Shown here piece after piece: positions 42,701 through 53,933 of a stretch of 54,181 nt of DNA. Position 1 is the stretch's first letter. Each line of letters starts with the position of its first letter. The stretch spans positions 101,536 to 155,716 of the forward strand of contig SZWC01004993.1 in NCBI GenBank assembly GCA_023375785.1. The letters are read 5' to 3'. Source of the stretch: Penium margaritaceum (lineage: Eukaryota; Streptophyta; Zygnematophyceae; Desmidiales; Peniaceae). A program made the position numbers and the translations under genes. The notes under the pieces are model-generated. The model saw only the letters and a program-made list of their open reading frames with translations, was not told the DNA's origin and did not search any database.

Positions 42701-43030
42701 CTCCCAACATTGCGAAAAAAAAAATCACTCTTTTCTCGTACCAATCCCCAACTCGTCTGCAATGTCCCCCTTTTCATTCGAATCAGGTCCTAGCCTTTTA
42801 CAAGTGCTGGGAAAATTGACTAGTTTTCTGAACCTTGTCCGACAGGTGGCTCATTCTTTTCTAAGTCTATAGAGATATTTGGGCTGCAAGAAACAATGGT
42901 ATAGTTTCTTCAGGATCCTTCATGGAATCATTTCACAGCCTCCTCACACTGAGTCACATAGAGTTGGAAGCGAGATGGAATCTGTCGTCCTCCACATTCT
43001 ACATGAATGACTTCAAATGTTACGCTTGAA
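42701..43030. other. short AT-rich stretch, nothing recognised
   Basis: No coding frame of note, no RNA gene and no repeat seen. Confidence 0.5.
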
Positions 43031-43037
43031 AAATCGG

Positions 43038-43390
43038 TGTGAGGAGAGGGAGGGAGGGAGGGAGGGAGGGAGGGAGTAAGGGAGGGACAGCAGGACAAAG
43101 AGTGGAAGGGGGAAGAAAGGACAGGGAGGGATGGGGAAAGAGGGAATGAGGGAAGGATGGAGGCAAGAGCAGGTTAATGGATGAAAGGTGGGACAGGTGG
43201 ATGGGAGGGATGGGAGGAATTGAAAGGCAGGATTTAAGGAGAAAAGAGAGGGAGGGAGAGGGGAAAACAAGGAGAGAAGGAAGAGGAGAGTGGGAAGAGA
43301 AGGGGGTAAGATTGTGAAGGGGGCGAGAGAAGAGGGAATGGAATGGAGGAGGGAGGACAGTGTGAGAGGGGGGGAGGGGGGGAGCAGATT
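43038..43390. repeat. purine-only tract rich in GGGA
   Basis: About 350 bp nearly all purine on the plus strand, beginning with seven tandem gggag/ggga units (about 43045-43076) and then irregular GA/GGA words. Such a tract can form triplex (H-) DNA. Frames across it are low complexity. Confidence 0.8.
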
Positions 43391-44255
43391 CTCAGAAATG
43401 CTGAAAGCTTTCAGAACTGCCCATTCCCAGTTGCATTCCTCGCCTTCGTCTTTGTTGCAAACGTTAATGTACAATGGAGTACATGGTTGGGAAGATGACA
43501 GAGTCCTTCACGCTGCATGGAAATCTCTGGTGGAGACCGCGGAGAGAAACTCTGATGAAGCCTTCAACACCCAAACTCCCATCAATACGTCCATCCTACC
43601 CTTGTCTCCCCAAAAAATTCCACCGTCTCTTCTCCACCAAGCAGGGTTCCTGAAAAATCCGGCGTCACATCGGGTCACCTGTCCACACAGGCTCAAAAGA
43701 CAGGTACCGAATTGACAGACAACAGCCGGCCTCCAACCGTTAAGCAAGGTGGAGCCGGGCGTGGGGGGGAGGGGGGACTTGGAATGCCACAACAATTGTC
43801 ACAGTGGTCCGTCAACGGCACAGACATGCACTGTCACTCCTTCCCTGAGCCGGGCAAAACTGTTGTTGGCAAGGGCTGCCATTAGGCCAACAGGAAAGTT
43901 GGTAAAAACCCATCCGCAGCGCACACAGCTGAGCAAGGAACGTAAATCAGCACCCAAACAAGCAACAACAAAAAAAAAACAAGGAAACGTGACAGAGTGG
44001 TAGCAAGACAATTTGTGGGGGAGGGAGGAAGGATGGGGTTCAGGGAGGGATATGGGTCGATGGAGAAACGAGAAGAGGGAATGAGCCGAGGAGGCTTGTG
44101 ACTAACCGCACATTGGTAGGTGTTCAGTGCGCGTTGGTGTTCGACTATCCACGCAGATGAAGCACGCGGATGTGTTGGTGTGAGTCCACCTCCCTCTGCT
44201 CCTTCTCAAGCTGAGAGACAATCTCTGCGCTGCTCAAATGGACCTCAAACAGCGC
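43391..44255. other. stretch without a supported gene
   Basis: Several frames of 60-140 codons occur on both strands (for example 43290-43715 plus, whose N-terminal half is the purine tract). None has a recognisable domain. It is the downstream flank of the F-box gene. Confidence 0.4.
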
Positions 44256-45821
44256 TCAAGGTAGACAGCCGTCGCCCATCTTGTCACGACGAAGTCCAGG
44301 GCAAGAGCCAAGCTTCGCATCGAGCTGGAACACCAACAGGTCTGGAAACATGGCCAGCCATCCCCAATGGAATCGGTTCAACCTTGACGCCTCCACCTTA
44401 AGCCTCTGCACATGTGGCCAGAAAACCATGGTGTTGGTGCTCTTGCTGGTGCTAGTGCTGGTGCTGGTGCTGGCATTGCTTGTAGTGTTTGTGTTGGTGT
44501 TGGCGCCGCCATCACCGCCACGAATGCTGAGGTGCTCTGTCGCTTCCAGCCCAGCAAGAAGTTCAGTGATGCTAGACGGCTTGTGCAGATCCCACCCGGT
44601 CACAGCGATGCGCCGCACGTGCGATAACGGACAAAGCGTTTTCTCAAGATACAGCCAGTCCCGGTGCCGCAAGCTGCGCAGGTCGACCGCATCCCACAGC
44701 TCGAGCTCAAACGGCCGGTTCACACCGCACTCTGCAGCCAGCACGAGCGATTCGAGGCATGACGCATCCGACAGCCGCCCAACCACAGACACGACTTCGA
44801 TGTTGTGCGAGACGTGCAACGTTCGAAGCGATGGGAGGCTGAGAGGTACGACGACGGAGGAGGTCGTGGTGATGAACATGCTCTCGAGCGTCGGAAAATC
44901 CAATGTGGAACGGACTTCGAGGACCACAGAAAACACGTCCAAGCGGAGCCGTTTCAAAAACTGCATCCCTGAGAAGACCCCGAGGTTGTAGTGAAATTAT
45001 TTCTGGCACACTTCCACCTCTTCAAGGCACAGTCTCTCGAAATCGCCCCCAATCTCCCCAAACGGCCCCCCCAGATTGAGAAGCAATTGCTCCCAAACCG
45101 CGTGTAGGCTGGCCGGGCACGGTCTCTGTGCTCTAGAACAGCGGGCAGGCGGCGGGTCAACAATGAGAGTACGTAGGCTCGGAAGCTCCGAGATCAAATG
45201 CAGAAGCCTCTCCAGCCCACCCTGGCGCAACCGCACCCACCGCACCACAAGTCTTGTCAGCCCTGCGAGGTGGGAGAGGATGCCGGCCTCCTGGTCGAGA
45301 GGCATGATTTCGTCATCGCAGGGATCATTTCGACCAGCCCCTCCAAAGAACCAGGGGAGCAGAAGACGCGCCGGTCCAGCGAGACTTCTCGTGTCCCGCA
45401 GGTGACGCAAAAACATGCGCATGTGGGCGCACGCAGCATAGATGTCTCTTGAAGTGCAGCCAACATTGTAAACGTCGTGAATGGGTGTCACCTGGAGGTC
45501 CAGGTGCAGGAGGCGGGGAACATGCGGCGAGGAGAGCAGCGCGATCGGGGAGGCGTAGTGTCCCTCATTGTGGAGGCACGCGGTGGTGAGCATGCCCGGG
45601 GCAAACGCGTCCAGCACAGGGTTGGCGTTGTACTGGGAGAGCTTCACTCGTGCAGCCGCAAAGAGGCTGAGGCCCACGCAGCGGCGCAGGCTACTGTTCG
45701 CGTGTCGCAGCGAGAGCACGTCGTGCGGCTTGAGGTGCCGGCACACTCGGAGGACAACCTCCTCTGGCAAGGCCGACAGCCGGTCTGGACTGCCCCGTCT
45801 CTCAATCGTTTGCCAATCCAT
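44256..45821 (-). pseudogene. F-box/leucine-rich repeat protein gene with one in-frame stop
   Basis: Intronless frame of 521 codons from ATG 45821 to the stop at 44256, broken only by TAA at 44997-44999. F-box proteins link substrates to SCF ubiquitin ligases through SKP1. Residues about 15-50 form the F-box (LSALPEEVVLRVCRHLKPHD, SLRHANSSLRRCV). The rest has spaced Leu-rich units: LLHLDLQVTPI, LTRLVVRWVRLRQGGLERLL, LPSLRTLIVDP; after the stop FLKRLRLDVFSVVLEV, LPSLRTLHVSHN, CLESLVLAAE and VQRLKVEASRL. A Thr/Asn/Ser repeat (about 44430-44510) lies near the C-terminus. Leucine spacing and frame are the same on both sides of the TAA, so I read one gene with a nonsense change. Alternatively the gene truly ends at 44997, or the stop is an assembly error. 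Confidence 0.65.
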
Positions 45822-46078
45822 CTAACCAGGCAATGAAACATCGTGCAAAAGAAATGACAGAGAGGGAGAGGTCACAAAAGTTGGTGGGCAGTGGCATGCA
45901 ATGCATTTGAACAGGAAAAGAGAGCAGCGCTCAGATGGAACACAAAGGGAGACGAGTCCACAGAACCATCGGAAGGCAAGAACAATGGCAGAAGGCTAGC
46001 ACCAGCTATAGGAAATAATGGCTGCATTGGTGTTTGACGGGGATGACCCAGGAAACACAGGAACGGCTTTGGGTGCGA
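45822..46078. other. upstream flank of the F-box gene
   Basis: No coding frame of note. The F-box promoter should lie here on the minus strand; I cannot identify a specific element. Confidence 0.35.
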
Positions 46079-46180
46079 GAAACATGAGGAGGAGGAGGAG
46101 GAGGAGGAGGAGGAGGAGGAGCAAGAGGAGGAAAAGGAGGAAAAGGAGGAGGAGGAGGAGGAGGAGGGGGGGGGGTGCAG
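46079..46180. repeat. (GGA)n microsatellite
   Basis: About 100 bp of agg/gga triplets with a few interruptions and a G-run at the right end. The minus-strand frames here are poly-Ser, poly-Leu or poly-Pro. Confidence 0.9.
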
Positions 46181-46489
46181 AGGGGAGGGAGACAGAGACT
46201 GTAAGAACATGCAAAATTTTCAGGCATGGATGACGAGCAGCCAGGTAGGAGCAAGTGTGCAGCACGCTACAGTGACGAAGACTCTCAATGACAACAATGC
46301 TAGACATTCTACGGAGATCTATTACAGAGCATAATAAGGTGCAATAGTTTTTGAATAACAAAGGGACCAGGCACAGAACCCGAGAGCGAACAAGATCAAG
46401 GTTTAGGCTGAGAACCAAACGAGAGAATTAACACGAGCAAGTGCGAACTAAAGGGATGAGAAGAAAAATGAGATTGAAGGGCTAAGGCA

Positions 46490-47425
46490 AAGACAAGAAC
46501 AAGAACTAGAACGAGAACGAGAACAAGAACAATAACAAGAGTAAGAACAAGAACATAAACATGAACAAGAACAAGATCAAGAACAAGAACAAGAACAGGA
46601 ACAGGAACATGAACAGGAACAGGAACAGGAACAGGAACAGGAACAGGAACAGGAGAGAGAACAAAAACAAGAACAACAACGACAAGAAGATTAAGAACAA
46701 GATTAAAATCAGAATCAAGAACAAGAAAAAGAACAAGAACAAGAACAGGTACAGGAACAGGAACAGGAACAGGAACAGGAACAAGATCAAAATGAAGAAC
46801 AAGAAAGAGAACAAGAACAAGAAGAAGAGCAAGTACAAGGACACAATAAAAAACAGAAAGAAGAACAAGAACAAGACTAAGAGCAAGATCAAGAATAAGG
46901 ACCAGAACAAAAACAAGAACAAGAACAAGAACAAGAACAAGAACAAGAACAGGAACAAGAACAGGAACAGGAACAGGAACAGGAACAGGAACAGGAACAG
47001 GAACAGGAACAGGAGCGAGAACAAAAACAAGAACAACGACAAGAAGATTAAGAACAAGATTAAAATCAGAATCAAGAACAAGAAAAAGAACAAGAACAAG
47101 AACAGGTACAGGAACAGGAACAGGAACAGGAACAAGATCAAAATGAAGAACAAGAAGAAGAGCAAGTACAAGGACATGATAAATAACAGAAAGAAGAACA
47201 AGAACAAGAACAAGACTAAGAGCAAGATTAAGAATAAGGACCAGAACAAAAACAAGAACAAGAAAAATAACAAGAACAAGAACAAGAACAAGAACAAGAA
47301 CAAGAACAAGAACAAGAACAAGAACAAGAACAAGAACAAGAACAAGAACAAGGACAAAGACAAGAACAACAACACGAACAAAACCAAGAGAAAGAGAAAG
47401 GAAAAGAAAAAGAACAAGAATGAGG
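46490..47425. repeat. hexamer (AACAAG/AACAGG) array with higher-order duplication
   Basis: About 930 bp of six-base units, mainly aacaag, with blocks of aacagg. Distinctive variants recur: the word caagaagattaag at 46683 and 47040 (357 bp apart) and caagactaagagcaag at 46872 and 47211 (339 bp apart). A unit of roughly 340-360 bp has therefore been duplicated on top of the hexamer period. The long frames (LVLVLV, LFLFLF, NKNKNR) are repeat products. Confidence 0.92.
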
Positions 47426-48880
47426 GTGAGTCCGACAATACTAGCAGATCCTGACACTTAGCCCGGCAATCCCTGCATCCTGGAATGAAAGGCAAAAGGA
47501 GAAGCGAAAACAAGGCTATAAAACAAGGTTGAAGCCGTCTCTGCTGAAAGCATTTTCACGATCCGACGTAGCTGTACCCAATGAGGAGACCACACCACAC
47601 GTGTCCTCGCTCATCGAAAACACCAGGCACTGGGTTGCTCGGTAATAGCAAGCACCCAGCTGGCTGGCAGTAGCGAGTCGATACTGCCAGCCCGGTATGG
47701 CTCCGCGTGGATCAGAAACAATTCCGAATATGGCTGAGAGCCTCATTCAGAATCACGAATTCAAATCTGGCTCGGACTACTCCTGGTATGGGTGCCGACA
47801 GGGAACAGCAGCCTGGAGCTTACCCCACTCAACGTCGAACGCACGCACACACAGGTTGCAGGCCAGGGTTCAACCGTCGGCTCCACCTCGATCCGTACGC
47901 TTCTGCGGCCTGCCTGGCCAGCGTGGGGCTTTCCCTTGTAACAGTACACGTGTTTCAGAAAATTATCACTTCACCCCATGGGGCACCACAGACACTCCCC
48001 GTTCAGATTGCTTGGAGGAGTTGCGACCTCGGACACGCCTTGGGACCAATGGAGGACCGAAGCAACACCTGTGCTTGCCCGCCGATGGCTACGACGAAGG
48101 GCCCAACCGAGAGAAACAAACTACATTCGTTGGGCGAGGTTTCGCTCCCCTTCCTTGGAGACGCCCCCCCACACAGCAGACACCACCGTTGGCGTCATGC
48201 GCACGCTTTGTTTGCTCAAGAATGAATCTTAAAGTTGGAGACATGAGCAAGTAACCTTGTTGTAAAGAAATTATATCCCACGTGATCATGGAAATTGCGA
48301 AGCAGCATCCTAAGAAAAATTGTTCGCTGAAAAGAGGATATCGACCGCGTACTCTACAAAAAAGAGATACGGACTTTGTTGAGTGAAAAATTAGTTTATT
48401 TTGCAAAAAAATGGAAAGACTCTTATTGTCGTCGATGATTAGCGGAGCCTGGTTTTGTTTTGTTCGAACAAAGTGAGCTTCCTCACTTTTTTGGTGACGA
48501 AGATAGTATATCCATATTTTCCCTATTCGTCGGTGACCGAAATTTGCCACATGGAAAAAATTAGATTGCCATGATAGATAGCTTGTCAAACCCAATTCAC
48601 AAAATTTGGTTTAAAGTGCTTGTGACAAAAAGACTATAACAGAAAGTGCGAGGTCACAAAGAACTTTGGTGGGGAGTTTTAGTTGTCACCTCCTCAGCCA
48701 CCAGCTCTCCGCGAGATTCGCGGAGAGCAGGTGCCGTGGGACCAGTAAAAATTTAACATTTAATCTTTCAAAGTTTTCAACATTTTATCTTTGAATCATT
48801 TGATCTTTCAAAACTTTCAACTCACATTTTTACAAAATAAAAAGGTATGTTAGTTTGGCGTTCGGCAGTTTTGCCGCCCA
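47426..48880. other. stretch without a confident gene, with two hairpins
   Basis: A 185-codon plus frame (47697-48254) and an overlapping 172-codon frame (47707-48225) have no domain, and neither is clearly coding. Two short hairpins occur: exact 9-bp arms 47664-47672 / 47682-47690 and exact 11-bp arms 48704-48714 / 48718-48728. The right part is AT-rich. Confidence 0.4.
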
Positions 48881-48916
48881 ATCAATGCCGTGGGACTGGC
48901 ACAAAGTGTGGAGGAG

Positions 48917-51900
48917 TTATTTGAGCGTGTGATTGGTCCACTCGGTCTGTCTGTCGGTCAGAGCGTGGAACGTCGCCGATAGGTGGATCCGACTGCCATA
49001 ACGCGTCATCAGTTCGTGCGAAAAATGGCTCGTGGAGCAGCCATCTGTGTCGCTGATGATGGTATGTGGCACACCGCATAACCGCACGATCTTGTTTAGA
49101 AACTGCTCCGCTGTCCCCTCTGTAGTGACGGTGGTTGTCGTCAAAATGAACTGTGACATTTTTTAGAATCTGTCCACCACGACGAGGATGGCGTCATACC
49201 CCTTGGGAGAGGCGGGCAGTCCCGTCACGAAATCCATGCCGATGTTCGTCCACGGTTCCGTCGGAACAGGTAGGGATTGAAGACCGGGTAGCCGTGCGTG
49301 AAGGGATTTTTGTCGCTGACAAGTGTCGCACGATTTGCAGAAGGCCGCAACGTAGGTCTACATCTTGTCTCACCAATAGTACTTCGTCAGCTTCTAGAGT
49401 GGCTCGCCGAAGTGTCCACCTGGACCAGTGTCGTGGCACTTCTCCAATAGCATCCTCGTAGCATCCTCGTATGGAGGGACGAAGACCTTGCGAGTGAATC
49501 GTCATCGCTAGTATGGGTCGTTGAACCAAAACTTGACTTTGTCGTACCCGGCGAACTCCTCGTAACCTTTCACGAACAGCCTCGCAAGCTACGGGTCTCG
49601 TTCGACAATTAACGTGCTGATATCGGCCATCAGGTCTGGTCATCGACCCAGAGTTTTCAGGTTGATACTCGATGTAGTAGTTGAAGTTGGACTCAAGGAA
49701 CTCCATCCATCGCGTTTGTCCACGACTCAGATTTGGCCGAGTCTTGAGATATCTTTGTGCGTGATGATCGGTGCGGATGATGCATCGTCGGCATTCCAAA
49801 CAACACTGCCATGTCTTGAACACGTGCACAACTGTGAGCATCTCTTTCTCGTGCACCGCGTAGTAAAGTTCCGGTCCGCGTAGTTTTTGCGACATGTACG
49901 CGGCCGGTAGTTCTCCACTACCGTTATCTTAGAGGATAACAACCCCGACGGCTTGATCAGAAGCATCGTTGGCCCTGATGTAGTCCAACGTTGGATTTTC
50001 CATTCATAAGTCTGGCACCGAGGTCAGAGGGTTTCTCAAAGAGTTGAACACCTGATGTCGGCTGTCTCCCAGATTCCACTTGGTTGTTTTCTTGGTGCGA
50101 TGAGAGGGAGGCACTGACACTCACGCGTAGTCTTTTGCGAATCCACGGTAGTAGTTGTAGAAGCCGAAAAACACTTGGGTGTCCTGAACATTTGTAGGCG
50201 TCGGCCAATCAGCGACCGCTTCAACCTTTTTCGGGTCCATCATGATCCGACCGCCGCTGATGATGTGGCCCAAACACTCGATCGAACGGCAACCGAAGTC
50301 GCATTTCAAGATTTTTCTGAAAAAAATCTCTCTATATAAAAATCTCAATAACTTTTCGGAGGTGTCCATTGTGCTCCTCTAGGTTGTGCTATACACCAGG
50401 ATGTCGTCGAGGAATACGACGAAGAAGTCGTCCAGGAATACGACGACGAATTTGTCCAGGAATACAACGACAAAGTTGTCCAAGTACGAGCAAAAGATGT
50501 TGTTCATCGCCGCCATAGATATTGCGGTGTCATTTGTAAGTCTGAACGGCATAACCATGAACTCGAAGTGCCCGTATCTGGTGCAAAACGCTGTCTTCTC
50601 GACGTCCTTATTAATTACACGCATCTGATGATAGCCGTTGCGTAGGTCAATTTTGCTGAAAATTTGCACCCCGTGCGGTTGGTCAAAAAGTTCGTCGTGG
50701 GAGGGGGTGACGGTTCTTGGTGATGTCGTTCAGCACTCAGTAGTCCACGCACATCCACATCTCTTCGGTTTTATTTTTCACAAAAAGTACAGGTGTCACG
50801 TAGGGTGACATGGAGGGTCTGATTAACCCCTGACCGAGCATCTGGTCTAACTACTTCTTGAGTACATTCAGCTAGTGATCGCTCCTCCGAGAGATCCCCT
50901 TCACCATCGGTCTGCTCTCTGGCTCCAGGTATATGTGATGGTCGATGCTCTGTTGCGGTGGTAGCTCTCGGGGCCTTTTGACCAAAAGAACCCCTTCAAA
51001 CTTCTCGATGAGCTCCGCAATTTCCTTGGGTACGGCTGCAAAATGTTTCAGGTGTCGAGGCCGTTGGTGTCGCCTCAGCAGTTGCGACTTCTTCTACTTC
51101 CCCTGCCTCCATGTGGACTAGCCACGCTTGGGATATCGGTTGGTGTTTAGTGGCTATCGCATTTTCCTCTGCCGCTTCCACCTGTGCTGCTTCCTGTAAC
51201 CGCCGTTGTGTCGTGGGTCGCTCGACCAGAGGCAGATGTCGTTTTTCGCCATTGATGCTGACGTAGACCGACAAGTCAACCTGTCAATTGTGCCAGTACA
51301 AGAATTCTCACCCGAGGATGATTTTGTGGTCGCTCATTGGGCAAGTCCTCCAGACCATTACGTCGTGCATATTTACAATTTATAGTCGGAGTGGTTTGCG
51401 AAGTCGATGGATCTGCTGTCGTCTGTCGACGGTTTTTCCTTCAAACATTCTTGGTTTGATTTATAAAGCCAGCTTCCGAACCATGTCGTTGCTCACAAAA
51501 TTGTGAGAAGCTCCTCTATCCAGTAGTGCCGGTACCGTTCTACAACTATTACAAACCCTCAATTGTACCAGTAGAGGAACCGCCAATTGGTCGTCCTCGC
51601 ACCCCTGTCGAACTTTGCGATCTCCGGAATCCTCGTGTGTAGCGATGTGAGCTGCTCAGATGGGCGATCGGTCGGTGCAGATTATTTCCGACTGGACAGG
51701 AGCCTTGTCGTCTACTCCTTCCTTTTTACCGTTTGTCAACTCACTGTTGTTCTGCGACTTCCTCTCCTTTTTTGCTTGTTGTTGCTGCTTCCAACAGTCA
51801 AGCGAGATATGGCCCGGTTTCCGCAATTCTAGCGGAGCAGATGATCGTAATGATTGACGGTGTCAATCTCCATCGGGGACAAGGTTTTTGCTGACCGGGG

Positions 51901-52918
51901 CTTCTTTCCACCACGATAAGAATTGTGGTCGCCAGCTGTTGGATTCTTGCATCCAAGCGTTGTCGTCGGCGTTGATGCAGTCAGCTCCTGCGATCATTCG
52001 TGGAAGGTCATCCGGGATGTTAAAAATGATGATGGCTCACCGAATATCTCCCTTGAGGTTGTTGTTGTAGTACAAACATATTTTTATTGCGGGCGAGGTC
52101 ACTGTCGGTGATGAAATTGCAGAAATGCAAAATGATCACCACGCTAGACTGCTGACGCAAACGTTGGAGTCTGTACGGAGCATCAACATTCTTGTTCAGC
52201 TTCCCAAAATGAGTGAGTGTAGCATGTGCAAAGTCGCTCCACGTTTCTAGTGGTGTGCGGGAGTCGTTCCACGTGGGATTTATCTACTGGAGAGGTAGTA
52301 CGCCTGTGGTAGACGACGTGAGAGCGGTTGTATAAGCCGTTGATCCAACTGCGCCGGTAACCTGTCGTCGTTGGATAGCCATTAGATCGGACCACCAACT
52401 CAAAGTACTGCCCCGCAAAAGCCGTGAGGCCGTGAGGCCAATTTTCTTCATGTCATTGTTGAACCCAACAGTGGTAAAGTACACATCCAAACTCGTCAGC
52501 CATATCTTGACCATCAATCCCTTGGAGTTTGCAGGATCGGATGACTCGAGAAGTGTGGCTCGAATCTGGAGTTCACTCGAGAGTTACAAAATTCTCTCGG
52601 TGAGCACTGCTTTGCACGCACGAGAATATCGAAGTTCCTCTATCACCACGTTGAGCTGTTGGAGAATATGGGTGTTAAGGCTCTCGAAACCTGATAATTT
52701 CTGGTAAAGGTCTTCGTTGTTTTGCACCTGTTGTTGGCCATTGCCTCCCATCGTGCCAGGTGTTGTAACAACGGGCTGCAGCGGGGACAAAGGGTTTGCC
52801 GAGCCCGAGCGGTCCGTCACCGGGCTAGCTGTCGGATTCATCGGTGCTGCGCCATTTGTCGCAAAAGCTGCAGCTACTGCTTGAGAGTGTTGTTCTTTGC
52901 GTGCTGCAGATCTGCCAT
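48917..52918 (-). mobile_element. second Ty3/gypsy element, decayed, ends not found
   Basis: Coding remnants in Ty3 order on the minus strand (gag, protease, reverse transcriptase, RNase H, integrase). The integrase is cut off at its C-terminal side near 48917, beyond which there is AT-rich sequence. I found no LTR pair, so the copy is truncated or its LTRs are too diverged to see. Confidence 0.75.
48917..52918 (-). pseudogene. Ty3/gypsy gag-pol, decayed
   Basis: Gag probably starts at ATG 52918 (MADLQHAKNNTLKQ, then a stop). Gag fragments follow at 52841-52584 and 52517-52284 (LTSLDVYFTTVGFN, STLSWWSDLM). A knuckle remnant near 51830 reads RKPGHISLDCW. The protease near 51510 reads ALLDRGASHNFVSNDM, with Arg where DTG needs Thr. 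Reverse transcriptase: GLIRPSMSPYVTPVLFVK about 50840, [17 protein letters not shown] at 50669, catalytic region 50500-50385 with an expanded repeat. RNase H near 49895 (GPELYYAVHEKEMLTVVHVF). Integrase 49159-48917 (ILTTTTVTTEGTAEQFLNKI, HTIISDTDGCS, TDRQTEWTNHTLK). Many stops and shifts; not functional. Confidence 0.8.
50404..50490 (-). repeat. 24-bp tandem expansion at the reverse transcriptase active-site motif
   Basis: Three full 24-bp units (50404-50427, 50428-50451, 50452-50475) and a partial fourth. On the coding strand each unit encodes FVVVFLDD or a one-residue variant (LDN, LDK, LDDF, LDDI). The last copy runs on into ILVYS as in normal Ty3 enzymes. The family has one copy here; this element has four LD(D/N/K) boxes in frame. 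Confidence 0.88.
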
Positions 52919-53933
52919 GGCCAAAGTACTCGCCGAGGACTGCTGGTCGTCGTCGGGTGCCCTTGCTCCGTTAACCGTTTTCGTCGCGAAGTCTATAATG
53001 TTCTGAATAGAGGGATACGATGGGAACTTGTACGAGGTTATCGCTAGGTAGTAAATATGTTTGTTGCCCCTCTAGTGTCGGTGTACTCTGTGACCAAGTG
53101 TTACGCTGAGCGGAACATAGGTGGTTCACATGGATGAGGTACAAGATAAGAGACGATTTGAGGATTCGGGATAAATGAAAAGTGTCAAGTACATCAAGCA
53201 CATATGTACAATGCCAAGAATGAGAATGAGGCATATGTCGGGTCTTTGGCGTCCGGGCCGAGCGACGCATGCGTGGTCGCGCCGTAGGTGGCTGCTTTGA
53301 GAATCTTAGCCGTGAAGTCGGAGGGCTTCGAGAATATGAAGGCATTTTTTTCATAAAAGTCTAGCACCGTTGAGAAGTCGATCGAACAATATGAAGACAT
53401 CAAAATAGTTCGTGGCACTTTTGTCGACCTGTCTGGAAGGTTTTTTAAGTTCTCAGAAACTTCACAAACTCTTACAATAGGTGAGAGTTAGTGAATCAGT
53501 AACTATAAAGGCATAATATGAGTTGTGCATTCAGACCTTTGTTCTGTAGAATTCCTAGGGAAAGCTGTGGGAACGAGGTGCTTTGCAGGGGGCTTGTGAG
53601 CATTGTTTTTGTGAGGTTGGAACGGGTAAGGGATGCATTGGTTCTTTGGAAAATGTGGGATGGGTGTTGCTTCTTTAGACATGATCATAAAAAGCCGTCC
53701 TAGGTTTCCACCATTTGGGATCCATTGTAGTTGTGAGCGGAACAAGCAGGTGGTTTCTTTTAGAAACAAAGTCATGGTTGTCAATGGAAATTCCGAAGGG
53801 GATGGTGATTCAGTTTGTGAGGGTTTATGCTTTATGGGAGTGTATGCCATTGGTGACAATTGAAGACGATGCAGTTGCTTGGTGCCTTGCATTGATATAC
53901 AAAGTGAACCAATGATGATTCCTAGAGAGAGCT
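52919..53933. other. flank of the second Ty3 element, nothing certain
   Basis: The gag leader and a 5' LTR should lie here if the element were intact, but I see no repeat of this region elsewhere in the window. A 145-codon minus frame (53503-53940) and overlapping plus frames around 53690-53910 are open. They lack recognised domains, and the coding strand cannot be chosen. Confidence 0.35.

Noticed and set aside
43013..43474. 153-codon Pro/Ser/Leu minus frame
   Set aside because: Complement of the GGGA purine tract.
46396..47513. 353- and 335-codon hydrophobic minus frames (LVLV, LFLF)
   Set aside because: Direct translation of the AACAAG/AACAGG array; looks like membrane protein only by chance.
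47697..48254. 185-codon plus frame
   Set aside because: No domain, two overlapping frames of similar length, unclear composition; not enough to call a gene.
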